Assembly (NCBI GenBank): GCA_024516155.1
Contig: JAJJXM010000024.1
Location: 62,001-126,000, forward strand
Direction of reading: 5' to 3'
DNA length: 64,000 nt
DNA from: Pyronema omphalodes
Lineage: Eukaryota; Ascomycota; Pezizomycetes; Pezizales; Pyronemataceae
The notes under the pieces were generated by a model. That model was not told the DNA's origin and made no database searches. It saw only the letters and a program-made list of their open reading frames with translations. The translations under genes and the position numbers were made by a program. Each line of letters begins with the position of its first letter. Positions within the stretch are counted from its first letter, which is position 1. Below, in pieces: positions 41,850 through 54,643 of the stretch.

Positions 41850-42286
41850 TTAGTTGCCGGAAGAGTCTTCGATCCCGCAGCCATGAGTCTCGGTTGGGAT
41901 TGGTTCTGGCGAGGCCACCTGAGTCTTCGCACTCCTAACATAGTTCGGCCCCCAGGCAGCTTGGATCTCCGATTGATTTCGGGATTTTGTACATTTCGTA
42001 GTACTGGTTACACAGCGCATTTTTGTCTCGCATATTCCGTTGCTTCGATGTCGCGTATTCGTCGTTGTATCGGGACATGACCTGGTCCCACATTTGAGGA
42101 CCGATGTGGCGAGCTTGTCCAAGGAGGGTAATGAGGAAATCTTTTGTTTTCCTTCGATAAATTATGGGCATCAGCCTTGAGGCTACCGGTTTTACCCATC
42201 CTCGCTGTGGATGTGGTGTTGCCATTAGGAGTTGTGCTGGGTGGAGCCGAAGTGACAGAAGCTGTGGATCTTGGTGTAGCGGGCAT
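41850..42286 (-). pseudogene. Frameshifted Myb-like (DUF6818-type) relic
   Basis: ATG at 42286 opens a Ser/Thr/Pro-rich start (MPATPRSTASVTSAPPSTTP). Near 42150 the meaningful frame shifts to one reading LLGQARHIGPQMWDQVMSRY, then YEMYKIPKSIGDPSC. That frame soon meets a stop near 41940, after which recognisable residues (RSAKTQVASPEP) continue in a third frame. The pattern of W..V...YN, L...Y..M and P..(T/I)GDPSC is known from a Myb/SANT-like fungal family found in many copies and often linked to transposons. At least two disruptions mean it is probably not functional. Confidence 0.5.
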
Positions 42287-44357
42287 TGTTGCAACGCGTA
42301 AGTATCGTCGATAGGAGAACGAGATCGAGTAGGATATAGATGTCTGAACCCAGTGCTCTCGGAGGTTAAAGCCAGTGTCGGGGGCTTAATCCACGTAGAG
42401 CAGGAGGGAAAATAGGTCACGAAAGGTGCGTAGACAAAACGCTAAGTGCACGGTGGAAGTTCATCATCGGCAGCCCGAATGACCTCAACGTAGGTGGGCA
42501 GACATGCCAAATGCTCTGCTTGTTTTTCCATGTCATCTCCGAAAGCTGTATTTTTGGCTTTTTAAACAGCTTCGTAGTTGATCGTTATGTGGTGATGAAG
42601 TGCGATGGCATCGATAATTTGGCGAGGAGTTGTAGCTTTGGTAAACTCATCACAGTGTATTGTGCTTTCAACCTGTGCTGTGTGCCACCATGTTAACGGA
42701 GATGTTCCAAATTCAAGATAATCCGAATTGGAGTACCTACGTAGAAAGATGATTCCCAATGGAATCCACATGCAAGAGTGCCCCCGTTTGCTCGTGGACG
42801 AGCCGACTGGGGGTGGTGGCGCTTGCCACCATCTTTAGGCACGAGTACCATCAACTCCAATTTGTATTCCCAGCATCATGAAGCATCACCACCCGCGCGT
42901 ACAACCAATTATCCACATCAGCGCAATATTCTGCTGCTCTGCGAGGTACAACCCGATTGCATATGTTCTTGTTTCTTTTCCTCAACCTCTATAATATTCT
43001 CTGTCTTCACTCATTCCAATTATATTTCAACCGCAGTCATTCATGCGCCTTCTTCGTCAAGTTTCGCTTGGATTCCGTATCCAAAAGTTTTCACCATGAA
43101 CTTGTTTTTTTAGTAACTCCATCAGGGATAGACAAGAAAACCGCAAATAGCTGGCTGGTTTACAGACGACCGTACTTGCTTCATTTGACATTTTGCCAGT
43201 ATCCGTGGGAGTCCAGGAGATCCCCAAGACGCGGTGTCATTAGCGTGGTTTAAGGTTTTGCTAGGACTCCAGGACCAAAGCGGAGGATACACATATGCTT
43301 TCTAGTATCTACCAATATCCATCAGTGTTGAACCATAATCTCATGTCATGTTGGCAGTCAGGATTTTTGTCACTGGATATCACGATTTGCTTCATAGTGT
43401 GGGATGGTAACGCTTTTGTTGTAGATATCAACGACTTGGAAAAAGTGGATAAGAGATTGTAGAATAATGTGTTTTCTTCGTAATGTGGTCGGCAAATTAT
43501 CGTGCTCTTGGTTTTTTATTCTCTTTGTCTCGGGAAGTTAATGACGATGATTCTCGCTGGAGGTCTTCTGCACTTGCGACAAGTTTTTACTGGTTTCTGA
43601 ACATTTTCTGTCACCTGCGCCTCCTTTGGATCGCGAAGTATATGTAAAACCCACGCACTAGAATTAAGACCAAGTCCAAGAGTATGTATCGCGATTCGAA
43701 AATTGAACAGTCACAATTAAGGCAAAAGTCAGCTTGTTACTGAGATTTAAAGGGTTTATCGAGGCACGTATATATACGCTTCTATGGCGCAGTTAGCGGA
43801 GCATATGTTTTTTAAGCCTCTCACCCCCACAGAGGTAGTGTAGGCGTGAAAATAGGCTAATTTCCTTGTCCAAGATGGGAAACGTTGCAAGATAAACATC
43901 AGGATCATCGAGAAGATGCTTCAATCCGAAAGAGCCGAAATTTTACGTAGTCATCACAGCCTTTACAGAAGATACATATAAGGCAGAGCCGCAGCTGAAA
44001 TTTCGGAGTATGGATGCAGTGATTGCTAACTGTTACAAGTGGCTTGGCTAGCTGCACTAGTATGAGTTACCTCTTTTATGCTTTCCGCGACCCTAAGCCC
44101 TAAAGAAGCCGGTTTCACGACACTCTCGCACCTTGCTGGGCCATCGCGACGCGTTCCTAAGACCCAAGTGATCGGTAGAAGGCTTCAATAAAGAAAAAAA
44201 ATTAATCAATTTAGAAGTATTCAAGATTTATGAATAGTGTATTTTCAAGTCACTCCGGGTCCCGTCCAGTTTCTCGGAGTTTTTACAATCAATACTTCAA
44301 GTCGTTACCCCTCATCACTATTTCGCAGTCATCTATGTCACATCTTGAACCAGCACA
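42287..44357. other. Intergenic, 2 kb without a supportable gene
   Basis: Only short unsupported frames occur. A tRNA-like string near 43786-43825 (TGGCGCAGTTAGCGG...) lacks a T-arm. Composition is even, without tandem repeats. Confidence 0.45.
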
Positions 44358-45318
44358 ATGGTCGTTACACACAAATATCTTTATGAAGAGAATTCCAGCA
44401 CTCCCGGAATATCCCGAATCTGGAACAATGACACCCTTTTAACGGTCCCTATCTACAACACCGATAATCTTCCTCCGCCTCCTCAACGACTTGGTTCCGC
44501 CGGCGGAAAACTGTTGATAAAAATCACCCATGTCTGCAACACCATCCTATCCGTCGGGAGGGTAATTGAGTGTTTCGATGATGGCTTCAACCTAGGCGAT
44601 ATCGTTATTGGACCCTTTGGTTGGCGCGACTATATTCTAGCGCATGCTACCGACGTTGAAAAAGTCCCTGACAAGGAAAAGACCGATATTCCGCGGTATC
44701 TGGCCTTGAGGGGGTCGGGAGTAATTGCTTACCATGCTATATGTAAAGCGGGGCAAGGAGGAACAATGTTGATTGATGGAGCTTCATGTGGGGTTGCAAT
44801 TATTGCGGAACAAGTGGCGGCCCGGATGGATTGGAAGGTTTGGGGAAGGTCTAACAGGGAAGGAGTTATGGTGGCTTCGGCAACGGGTGGATGTAAAAGG
44901 GTTTGGACCGAGATATCGGATATTGAAGATATGGAGATGGTGAATTCTGTGCTGGCTTGTGATGGCGTCGATACGGATCTGGCAGAGATCATGAAACAGG
45001 GAACACGGTTGGTGATTTGCGGAGAGTGTGAAATTACGCCGGAGGCGAGGGGAGTGATGGTAAGTGAAACATACATGATATCTTTGTTGCAGGGCTGACG
45101 AATCTCAGAATGAGCGAGATATTAAACAAGACAAGGTCTGCTTCAGTGATCTCACAAAAGAAGATAAAACAAAAGCGTTTGAGGCGTTAACAAAATGGGG
45201 AGACGAGGGCAAAATCCATGTAGTTGTGGACTTGCAAAATGCGCACTTTGAAGCCATTCCAGTAATTATGAAAGCAGGAGGAGTGGGTGAGACTGTTATT
45301 GAATTGAGAGAGGACTAG
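44358..45318 (+). CDS. Medium-chain (MDR) oxidoreductase-like protein, two exons
   Basis: Exon 44358-45059 joins exon 45109-45318 through a 49-nt intron with GTAAGT donor, GCTGAC branch and CTCAG acceptor, giving 303 aa. The middle reads NLGDIVIGPFGWRDYILAHA, then LRGSGVIAYHAICKAG and MLIDGASCGVAIIAEQVAAR. This follows the order of the zinc-independent NAD(P)H-dependent reductases of the medium-chain family (quinone oxidoreductase or alkenal reductase type). The Rossmann glycine motif is altered (GASCGV, where GASGGVG is usual). The N-terminal catalytic region is shorter than usual, with a gap near residue 60. It may be a divergent or decaying gene. It is convergent with the aldolase gene, 223 bp away. 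Confidence 0.6.
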
Positions 45319-45541
45319 TTTCTGCCGCACTTTTGATTCAAATGTTTTGTGGCGTTCACGGTTAACCATGGGTGAATTGGCATAGTCGCTGTGAAGAATC
45401 CAGTGTAATTGATCAAAGCAAAATAACTCAGAGAACTCGTGTGTTAAACATATTCATCTCTATTATTACATTTATATGGTATAGGTATTGATACAAAAAC
45501 ATTTCAGTAATATAATTCCATCCAGCTTGACCATACTTTAC

Positions 45542-46505
45542 CTACAACAAGCGCTCAAAGTCACCACCGCTGAGCTGCATCATGTAGGCATATTCCGGTT
45601 GGAATTCCCAGTAAAGATTGTCCTAAAATACGTAAGTCAGGGAAATGAAGATCGGAGAGAACACTTACTGGGTGGGTTGTGTCCTTGCACGTCTGCTCCG
45701 CAATCTTATCATCAATGGCAACTTTCTTCAGAGATCCTCCTGCACATGCAGCCTCCACCAACAACTGGTTATGACATGCTTGTTCCAAGTTAATGAACAA
45801 AGTTGCGGCCTCATCTACAGTTGTTCCCACTGATAGTAATCCATGGTTCTTTAAAATCAATGCTTTCTTTCCCAAGTTACTAGCCAACTTCTCTCCCTCT
45901 TCATCCGTCATAACAGCTCCTCCAAAATGCTCGTACACACCGAGATTATCTCCGTAAAACATACAGGCATCCTGGTTCAACATATCAATCTTCGTTCCAA
46001 ACATACTGAAAGCCTTTCCTGCTGGTGAATGCATATGAACCGCCGCTTGAACATCCTTCCGGGCCTTATGGATAGCAGTATGAATGAAGAATCCGGCAGC
46101 ATTGACTGGAGATCCGGTATTACCACCAACTGGTTCACCAGACTCATCTACCAAAACCAAATCCGAAGGTCTCATCATTGCAAAGTGCCTTCCAAGAGGG
46201 TTTGTCCAGTAATTATTCTGGTGCTCGGGGTCACGAACGGAAATGTGCCCGGACATACCCTCGCTGAAGCCACGCCTTGCGAAGGAGCGGAAGGCAGCAC
46301 ACATGTGACGTTTGATGTGGTTGCGGTGATCTTCGTAGGAGGGAAAGTCCTTACCACGGGGAGGAGGCGGGAGAGGGATACCTGAGGACATTTGTTCGAG
46401 GTCGGTATCACCTGAGCCACCGGGGTTGGATTTGCCGGTCTTGGGTGCGGATCGAACGCCTGCGCTGCCACTGGCGCCTGCGGATGCTGAGCCGGATGAT
46501 GACAT
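45542..46505 (-). CDS. Class II aldolase/adducin family protein, two exons
   Basis: Exon 46505-45669 and exon 45622-45542 join through a 46-nt intron (GTAAGT, CTGAC, TTTAG) and give 305 aa. I chose ATG at 46505 because the longer open frame upstream has only a GTG. After a Ser/Ala/Gly-rich leader (about 1-45) the domain runs to near the end. It has the start GMSGHISVRDP, zinc ligands in AAVHMHSPAGKAF (H157, H159) and LKNHGLLSVG (H221), and a C-terminal LYWEFQPEY from exon 2. Members with these three histidines bind a divalent metal and act on small sugar-phosphate or hydroxy-carbonyl substrates. The substrate here is unknown. No targeting signal is seen, so it is probably cytosolic. Confidence 0.93.
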
Positions 46506-49317
46506 TTTGGCAGAGGAATTATCAGCGGATAAGGGATATTTTTCGAATACCACAGTGGAAGGATGGTTAAGAAAGTCGCCAGCTGTGGCAAAATTGTTTC
46601 ATTTATGCAGTTCATGCAATTACGGAGACATTTAGCCATTACCCCTCAAACAGTCTAATCAAGAATTATTACCCAGGACAGGCTGAAGGCCATCGGGGAG
46701 TGTAGTTGACCATTGCGGACATTTCGATTCACGACAGTATCAAGCTTGGCGTAATGCATGGAGCCTAATACGGAAATGGTTAGCTTTGTCGAAATATAGT
46801 CATGTACATGGTTGCTCCAGTTACGTGGTTTGCGGCCCAGCCACTATTCCTAAAATAATTGAATCAAAAACCAACTGTTAGGACAAGCTGAGAGCTGTCG
46901 AGTAGTGTGGTTGGTGACCTCGGAGAGTCAAATTCATGACAACAACAAGCTTGACGAAATCCGCGACGTCATAGTTCGCTTGCCGAACCAGTTCTTGCTG
47001 ACGTCATTCATGGTCTTTTACCAGTATCGAAGTTGAAGACTGATTACAAGCTTGTCTCTAATCTTAAAATCATCTCATAATAAACCAGCAATAGCGTGGT
47101 GCTCTCATAGAACGCAATGAACAAGCACTGAGGTGACGTGAAACCTCGGATTCTGTGGTTGTGGCTTTCAAGGTTAGCATATTATTCTGGGTGAAGGCTG
47201 GAGTATTAGCTGGAGAAGTGATGATAAAAGTAAGCATTCGGAGAGTTCATCCATACATGTTCGTTTTGACAGAGCGTCACGTGGGACTTCTACGAACATT
47301 GAACCTCTTGTTGTCTTCAATCACGTGAATCATCAATTGAGACATGCAGCTTATCAAAACTAGCGACAAAAAGGCTTTGACTTCTTCTCTGCTGTCATGT
47401 CGAGTTTCAAGACACACCTCATTTGCTTTATTCGTGCAAGGATTACACGCATCGCCATTGAAGAGTATTTGAAAGCGCCCATTAATTTCCTCAACGAAAC
47501 CCTGTCAAACGGTGTTCTTCGGTCTTAAATTCAACAGCAAAAAGTATGTTGCAACTACCGTAACATTATCACCTAGAAAAAAATCGATGGTGTTTCTGGT
47601 TACAACAAGGTACACACGCCCAGTTTACGCACTCCGGGTATCAAGTAATGGTTAACTTGGCCGGGGCTCTTCTAGCTACCCTAACCCCAGTCGATGAGAT
47701 GATTTCATACGTTTTTCAACATTGGAATTTTCAGTGGTAACATGGCTTGTTTGTACGCCGTAATTATCCTCATTAACCATGGGTTGAATTTTAATATTCC
47801 CGAGGCTTCTGGAATGCCTGGTGAGAGAATTCGAAGTAGTAGATCCTCGGATTCTGCAGTTAATTACTGCAATACTGATGGTATGCGACTTTTTGATACA
47901 GCTATTTTCAAGCGCACCTGTAGTCTCTTCAATAAGCTCGCTTTCGAAAAGGGCGAATCCCAGATTCTCAAGAAAGAAACTTCTTCTATAACATTTCTAT
48001 TAACCCCAGACCCCCTTTTGCTGCCAGAGCACTTTGATATTGAACGGATGAGTTAACCAAGGGCGCCTTTGGATTATTTGACCTCAATATATCTCTGATC
48101 TTAATCAATCAGACTGCAGCGGCCTGCCGTTAGAGGAATGCTCATTGTCGCGGGAAGCCACCAGCGACTTTCGCCGATAGATTGTGACCGCCTTAAACAG
48201 CACTCGTTGGGCCACCAGACAGATGGTTTAAACTCAGGATATGGAGTTCATGTAGCAGCATACAAGCATCTAAAACATACAGATCAGTCAAACCGCGATC
48301 TGGAGAAGAAGGTTCTCTATATTAGCTCTATGAACTTCGAGCTCTAGACCGAATATTTTGAGAATTTTTACGAGCCTACGCTGGGCACTCGCATGGGGAA
48401 GGCTGAAAGCGTCAATGGAACTAAAGCATTGATATATGGTTTTACGTATGTCAACAAGAGCTATATGGTACCGGCTCTTTAAGGAACAAAATTATTTGAT
48501 AGAAGTTCATTCGTAGGAATATTCGGAGGCGGCGAAGTTGGACGGTTGGGCAGCCTTTCTCTGGCTAGATTTATCCAGAATTCAAGTACATATACGGAAG
48601 ATAGTAGGAATTTTCTATGACTGATACATATATCCCTTTTGGGTGTCGAATAGTAATATTTATCTTGACTAATCAAAAATGAATAGCATATGTAATTGGC
48701 GGAGGACTTGAAACGCGCAACTACTCATGGATATTCGTGCGATTGCGACAAGTATCCCTTTATCATGCAACGCGTACCTGCATGAATGCATATAGCCGAC
48801 CCCGATTGCTCATCGGCATTTAGCGCGATGATATGACATCGTCACATCGATTTACCTTTAACATCTTAGCTCCCTTCCCGCGATCCTACGAAAGGCTAAA
48901 TTGCATCATACATCGTCACTGGCAAATCTTGGAAACTTGACGGGACCAGGTCGCTACAAGAGACACGTGCTCATTACTTTCAATAATAAGCACGACAGTT
49001 ATATACATACAAGTTGAAAATATTAACGACAGTGCAAGTTGTAATATGTGTGGCTTACTCGTAGACGATCAGTCAGAAATAGAAACATTTCGAGCACTAC
49101 TGTCGACCCTTCTAAAAAAAAAGCGATTTTTTCATCTTTGGAAGCCAAACACAAGATCCACCGATATCATTTGACGTTGTATTTCTATCACCATTATTAC
49201 CAGACCCCCAGCTACTAACCTAATGTTTCCCCTCACTCCACTTGACCACTAAGTACTCTCACAACCACTGCTATTTGATACAAATTCCAGGCCTCATAAG
49301 GCTCCTCTTACAATGGG
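46506..49317. other. Intergenic, 2.8 kb without a supportable gene
   Basis: Two plus-strand frames (47742-48056, 104 codons, and 48138-48347, 69 codons) have non-repetitive composition and could be remnants of one gene. However, neither carries a domain I recognise and no convincing splice joins them. Sequence is free of tandem repeats. Confidence 0.4.
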
Positions 49318-50043
49318 CTAGTAATGCGGTACATTATTTTTCGGTTGCGGCCAGTAGTTGTTGCCCTGAAAATTTGGATCTTTCAAGAACCGAACAATCA
49401 GTTCCAAGTCATCCTGCGTTGCGCTGTTACATCTGTCAGCAGCTGATAAAACTTGTATCCATATCCCCATAGTGACTTACAGTTTATATCCCTTCGCCGT
49501 CCCAAACGATCGTGGTCCAGGACACCTATTTACAACCTCTATTGCCGCCGCAGCAATATATCGACAGTCAATGCAGACATTTTGTTTTCCACATATTTGT
49601 ACTATTGATGTTTTGTATCGTGTAACATTGGTACAGGAAAACCCTCTATTTTGCTGACAGCACCAGGTATTTTGCTTGTCATGTAAACTTTGTACCGATG
49701 CCTTGATATCATCTGCTATTGCGCTATTGAATGCATCATTTCGCTTGCAAGAAAGTATATCGTGGAAATTAGTCATGAATGAGTAATGAGAATGGCTCGT
49801 GCTTGATACATCTTCTGTCGGGGGTTCTAGTTTCCCGTCGTTGTGGTCGAGTGATTGTATATGCGTCGAATTGAGAGTAGAATGGTTCATGTCGACATCA
49901 CCAGGCAGAACCAGCAAATCGAGAATTCCGCCGTCAAGCTTTTTGGATGAATCGTCGTCCGGTTTGACTTCCACGTCCGCCACTGGTGCAGCCAGCACGA
50001 GGGCGATTTTAGCGAATAGATAGAGGGATGCGAATAGCTTCAT
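49318..50043 (-). CDS. Secreted Cys-rich protein, two exons, 225 aa
   Basis: Exon 50043-49481 and exon 49432-49318 join through a 48-nt intron (GTAAGT, GCTGAC, ACAG), extending the protein by a Cys and 36 further residues. MKLFASLYLFAKIALVLAAP is a signal peptide. The propeptide-like region to about residue 85 is acidic and Ser/Asn/His-rich with NHS, NST potential glycosylation sites. The C-terminal half holds nine cysteines, including WCCQQNRGFSC, ICGKQNVCIDC, NRCPGP and KLC from the intron junction. I do not recognise the family. The layout suggests a small secreted disulphide-rich protein, possibly effector-like. It ends NNVPHY. Confidence 0.75.
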
Positions 50044-53000
50044 TGTTTTGATGTGGAATATCTGTGAGTATTCGCCTTTGGCCCTTTAAATATCCTTCCA
50101 GAGCCATAGAATATATTTTTGGATATTTTTCCGAGATCATTCTGATCCGTTAGGACTTGACTTGAGATCTTTTCTATCGGTACCACGCCGCTATTCACAC
50201 ACGCGACTTACAAGGATTTGTGCGGATTCCTACAGTTCTATCTTAAGTAAATCCAAAGTCATAAAATCTGCTATCTAGCATTACGTATTGCTTGTGGCGG
50301 GATCAGTTCGCGGCGCCGCTCCTAGTCTATGCTCACCAATCTCTATCTTCATGCATCAGTTCTTGCTGTGAATGAACAGGGGGATGCTTCGTCAACGGAA
50401 ATATTGCGCCTGGCTTCTTTTAATCATCACCCATCGCCGCTAGATAAGTCATTTGTCAAAGACAAAAGAGGATGATGAACATGGAGAGCATTAGTATTTT
50501 CGCCGAAAGCAATAATGGGGGCCAGTATGATTTTTGCACTTCGATCGAAAACTGGGTCCTTGCATTTGACGTCGACAAATGTTTCTGATTCTAGCTAATA
50601 TTCCACAAGTTGGAAAGTTAGACGACAGATTCAACCGTTAACCTTAAACTTTTCCATGTGTCCGAGACGGCTAAATGAGTGCAAGCTGTTCCAGCTTGGA
50701 TGATCTTCTCGCGTGGTTCCGGATTCGGTCCGTACTTTACAGAACCTTCTGGCCAAAATAGAAAGCATAAATCGACCTAACTTAAAGCTAGCATTACTTG
50801 TGATTAGGTATGATGGCGTAGTTCTGGAATTGGATTAGATTTCAGGGCTAATATAACATCGGAATCGTTCATATACTACTCATTCATTACTTGGAACCCG
50901 GCACAATTTGATTTTATACTGAGGCTACACGGGTAACACATGAAATATACTTTAGTGAACTATAAGTTCAATGATTGGTTTTCAGGAATTCCTTGCCCAA
51001 CTTTAATCACAGTTCAACCAAAATTCACGTACTTGAAAACTAACATTTGACGTCTTCGACAAATTATAAGTATGCCACTTTTATTTCTTACTACTCCTTA
51101 TATACAACATTTTGTGTACTTACCAGAGCCACTCCGTATGTTCATTATCGATCACTCGCACACATTCAGCTTCACATCTTGGTTATTCGTGCTCATTTCA
51201 AATCACTATGGAATGTAACCACAACTGTCATGATACCTTTATTTATAGAATATTAATAAATATGCACATGGCAGGCATGTAAGATTCCTTGAGATTGACA
51301 GGACGTTAATAGAATTAACTCAAGCGGCGATTGGATTAAAATTTGCGGATGCAATTCCCGCACGACATAGCATCGGAAACAAGATACGATGATATTTTAT
51401 AGCTAGTACTCCAAGCTCTTTGATCGTTGTGTAACGCCTGGACGCGTATTTACAATGATCACCGACTATCACTTGCACTGGCCGCATCTGGGATAGCTCC
51501 CTTCTCATGTGAACTACAATCTTATATATACTTTATCTGGTGATTATTCAGCAGATTCACGGGTTCATGGAAAGTTTAATATGTATTAAGCCGTCAACTA
51601 ACATTGTGTGCATGTATCTACGCCTATTATTATTATGAAGTACAAAAATAAGCCTAGTTGAGGACTCTCCTCAAAAATATACATATCACTTGGTAATAAC
51701 TAAGCCATATCTGCAGACATGTATCTCCTGCAAAATACAAGGACTGTCACAACTCATTCGAGAATTCAGCATAATAATCCGGCATGACGTAATTATAATG
51801 GTATGAGTTTCGAGACTCGAGATTTAGTAGTTATGCCAGACTTTCCATGGCACCACGATTGGTTGTAGAGTCTTAACTACCATGTTGCGTTGCTGATATA
51901 TTCCATATAAGTCAGTGTATATCCTAACTCAATACATCATCGGAAGTCGGCAATTAGCTTCAGAATGTTTTCCGGATTTCATATGTTCGTTATTTTCCTG
52001 TTCGCACTAACATACTTAGTATCTGATGAGATTTTTTAGGGAAATCACATCAGGTTTTCCAGTTGAATTTTTGAAAAAACTATTATCAAAGATATTCCCT
52101 GCAATTTTCAACTGAAATTTCAGAAAAAAACTAATCCTCCAAAATATCCGCAAGGTCGATCGGTTCGTGGCTGGCTTCGATTATCGTCCCACGATAACTC
52201 TCCGCGGAAGAACCTATCTTTATGCTCAGCACTCAAAAAAGATTTTCTGGGACTGAGGGAAAAATCAGTTTTATGGCGTAATTTAAGCCGTTAGATACTT
52301 GTAAACTCCGGTGATTGAGGTTTATCCTAAATAAACAGTGAATGTGGAGACTTTTATTACCTACTGTGGATACTGGTATGAGAATAGAGACTATGTTGAG
52401 CTTAAACAGGGGGAGATATCGATTTCAGGAAGTGATGTTTTTCTCTCCTGGATAGGTATTACAGAAATTTTGAATGAGAAATATATGTACACGTGAGGAT
52501 GAAAAACTCCAAGTATCTGCAAGAATGGGTTAGAAAGGGTATCATATGAAACATATCGATTGATTCAGACTTTCGGAAATCCCAGGGCCTGATATGTCAG
52601 ACAGATACGAGGTGCCCGCATGTCGATCCGGCTCTGCGAAAGAGGGGTAAATTCTAAGTTGCGAATTATGGGGAGTTTTCCAGTGCATCACAACATACTC
52701 GCAGCCTAAGCTTTTTATTCTTTTCACCCGGGCCTCATGAAAGAACATTCCCGAAGAATTCGGTCCCCTCAACCCGAAGATTAATTAACCCAATTTATAA
52801 ACCTAAAATTTCGGTCGCGTGGCTCTCATGTCATTTCGTTACCTCTGAGTGTCATGAGCCTCGCACTTGTAACGATCATAGAGCCTGCTGATCACGATAC
52901 CTGCGGATCACTCGTGCTTAAAATTGAGAAGTCGAAGACAAAGAAACTAATCACTCAGGTGGGCTTACTGTTACCTTAAGAGTGATTCCTCACAGCGAGA

Positions 53001-53805
53001 TGCGCACCTATTGACCCATCGCGGCTATCCCCGTGACCATTTTACCAGGCATGAAACCACGCGAACCATGGGAACCAGTCGGGAAGCCTGGTGCGAAAAA
53101 CAAGATCTGTCCCTGAGATCATTTCCCAGAAATTTTTCAGTCATCTGCCACTCCCTACAGCCTTCGGTTCGGTAGACGTGCCGAAGGCAACACCGCAATT
53201 TACAAACCCCTCTTCACCCCTCTTGAGTGCATTTATTCCCTAAACTCATAAAATACAACTCGGATACGATCGGGAGGACAAAGTATCTACCAAGTACTCT
53301 GACGTGTTTCTCGTATTGAAAAGTGATCCGCCTCTACATACAGGATACATGAAGCGTATTTGAAAATGTTTGGACCACAGATATCTATGACATCAGGATC
53401 TGAGATTCTCGTAAGCGCAGATCTGGAGAAGTTTATTTATGCCGCTTACGTGCATTAGCGAATCGGTGGCTTATGTTGAAAGGCGATCGTGGGTATTCAA
53501 GTTCTGATGCCTGTGATATAACGCCTTGTGGTGTTTGCTGTTAACTCAGAGCTTTTTTCGTGCAACACAGATTGTACCAATCTCCAATCAAACAAAAAAG
53601 ATTATTCCCGCGGTTGAACAAAGTGGACAGGTGGTGGGGATAATGCAATGGAATATTCCGAGTGGGGTATTCGGTAAAGTCGGCGACTAGTTTATGGGTT
53701 CAGGTACACACACACTGCGAGTGGTTGATTGGTTGCTCCGGTACAGAGTATGTACTCTACGAAATGATGCTCCCGCAGATCGAGAAAAAGTAGATAAAAA
53801 AAGCG
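50044..53805. other. Intergenic, 3.8 kb without a supportable gene
   Basis: No frame above 80 codons has a domain or start support. Composition is AT-rich and even, with many short imperfect palindromes but no tandem arrays, TIRs or RNA genes that I can see. It may be old decayed repeat DNA. Confidence 0.45.
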
Positions 53806-53895
53806 CGTCAAGGACAGGATTCGAACCTGCGCGCCCGAAGGCATCCGCTTTACCAAATTAGCAGGCGAACGTGTTAACCACTCCACCACCTTGAC
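53806..53895 (-). tRNA. tRNA-Ser(GCT) with a 9-nt intron
   Basis: Read on the minus strand the acceptor GTCAAGG pairs with CCTTGAC. A D-arm contains GGAGTGGTTAA. The anticodon stem TTCGC pairs with GCGGA, and the loop is CTGCTA(A) with anticodon GCT. A 9-nt intron follows the base after the anticodon. The long variable arm (GCCTTCGGGC) is characteristic of class II serine tRNAs. The T-arm is GCAGG TTCGAAT CCTGT and the discriminator base is G. Without the intron the tRNA is 81 nt. Confidence 0.9.
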
Positions 53896-54643
53896 ACCAT
53901 TGGTTGATTAAGTAAGAAATAAATACACAAACATTAATAACAACACTGCTTCTCAGACCGTGGAAAATCTTTACTACCCCTCCTTCTATACCTTAGAGTG
54001 CTTCTAAATCGAGTAAGTACCTTAACCAGGACATTTTCACTGTAATTCTGGGATCATCTAGAATTGAACAGGCAGACACTGCACCATACCAGCGTTGTGC
54101 TGACGTCATATTTTTACACTCACGAATGTTCTACACTTTACAAAGGCTTAACGGAGACTTTCGAAGAGAGCTAACTGCATAGCGGCTGCAAATTACGCCT
54201 CATGGTTAATGGGTTCCATATTCAGGTTTTTCCCCCACACAAATCAGAGATTTCACCGCCTCGATGTCCAGTTGAAACCCACCTGAAAAGCCACATCGAA
54301 GAACTCCCTGGCTCTGCTTCATGCACCAACAGATCGCATGCCAGGTCTTTGTTTCGACATGCATCTGTTATTTCTGACAGCTCAGACTCAGATACCTCGT
54401 GAAGTTGCAGCGTGACTGGTCCGTGTTTGCCGGACTACGGCTCGCAACCATTCGTTTCCCGGCTTATAAATAAAATATAAGTATAAGTAAAGGCAAAGTA
54501 ACCTGAAGTTCACTTTTATATCCAAAGAATATTTGTCTTTTTTATAAATAAATCTTTTGGCTTCGGAATCCTTTCTATAAAATACTTCAACCTATACGGA
54601 AATCTTTGTACGCCGCGTGGTTCCCGTAGTTAATCAAATTATC
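53896..54643. promoter_or_regulatory. Upstream region of the GH76 gene
   Basis: AT-rich sequence with TATAAATAAA-like stretches near 54465-54480 and 54541-54552 lies before the mannanase start. These are the best TATA-like candidates. No gene is seen between the tRNA and the mannanase. Confidence 0.35.

Noticed and set aside
43786..43855. tRNA-like string with an A-box-like TGGCGCAGTTAGC
   Set aside because: No T-arm or B box and no acceptor stem can be formed.
45060..45092. 33-nt intron using TTGCAG as acceptor in the oxidoreductase gene
   Set aside because: Too short, and it breaks the frame. The acceptor at 45107-45108 gives a 49-nt intron with a proper branch point and keeps the frame.
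47742..48347. Two nearby plus-strand frames of 104 and 69 codons
   Set aside because: Protein-like, but no recognised motif, start support or good splice pair linking them.
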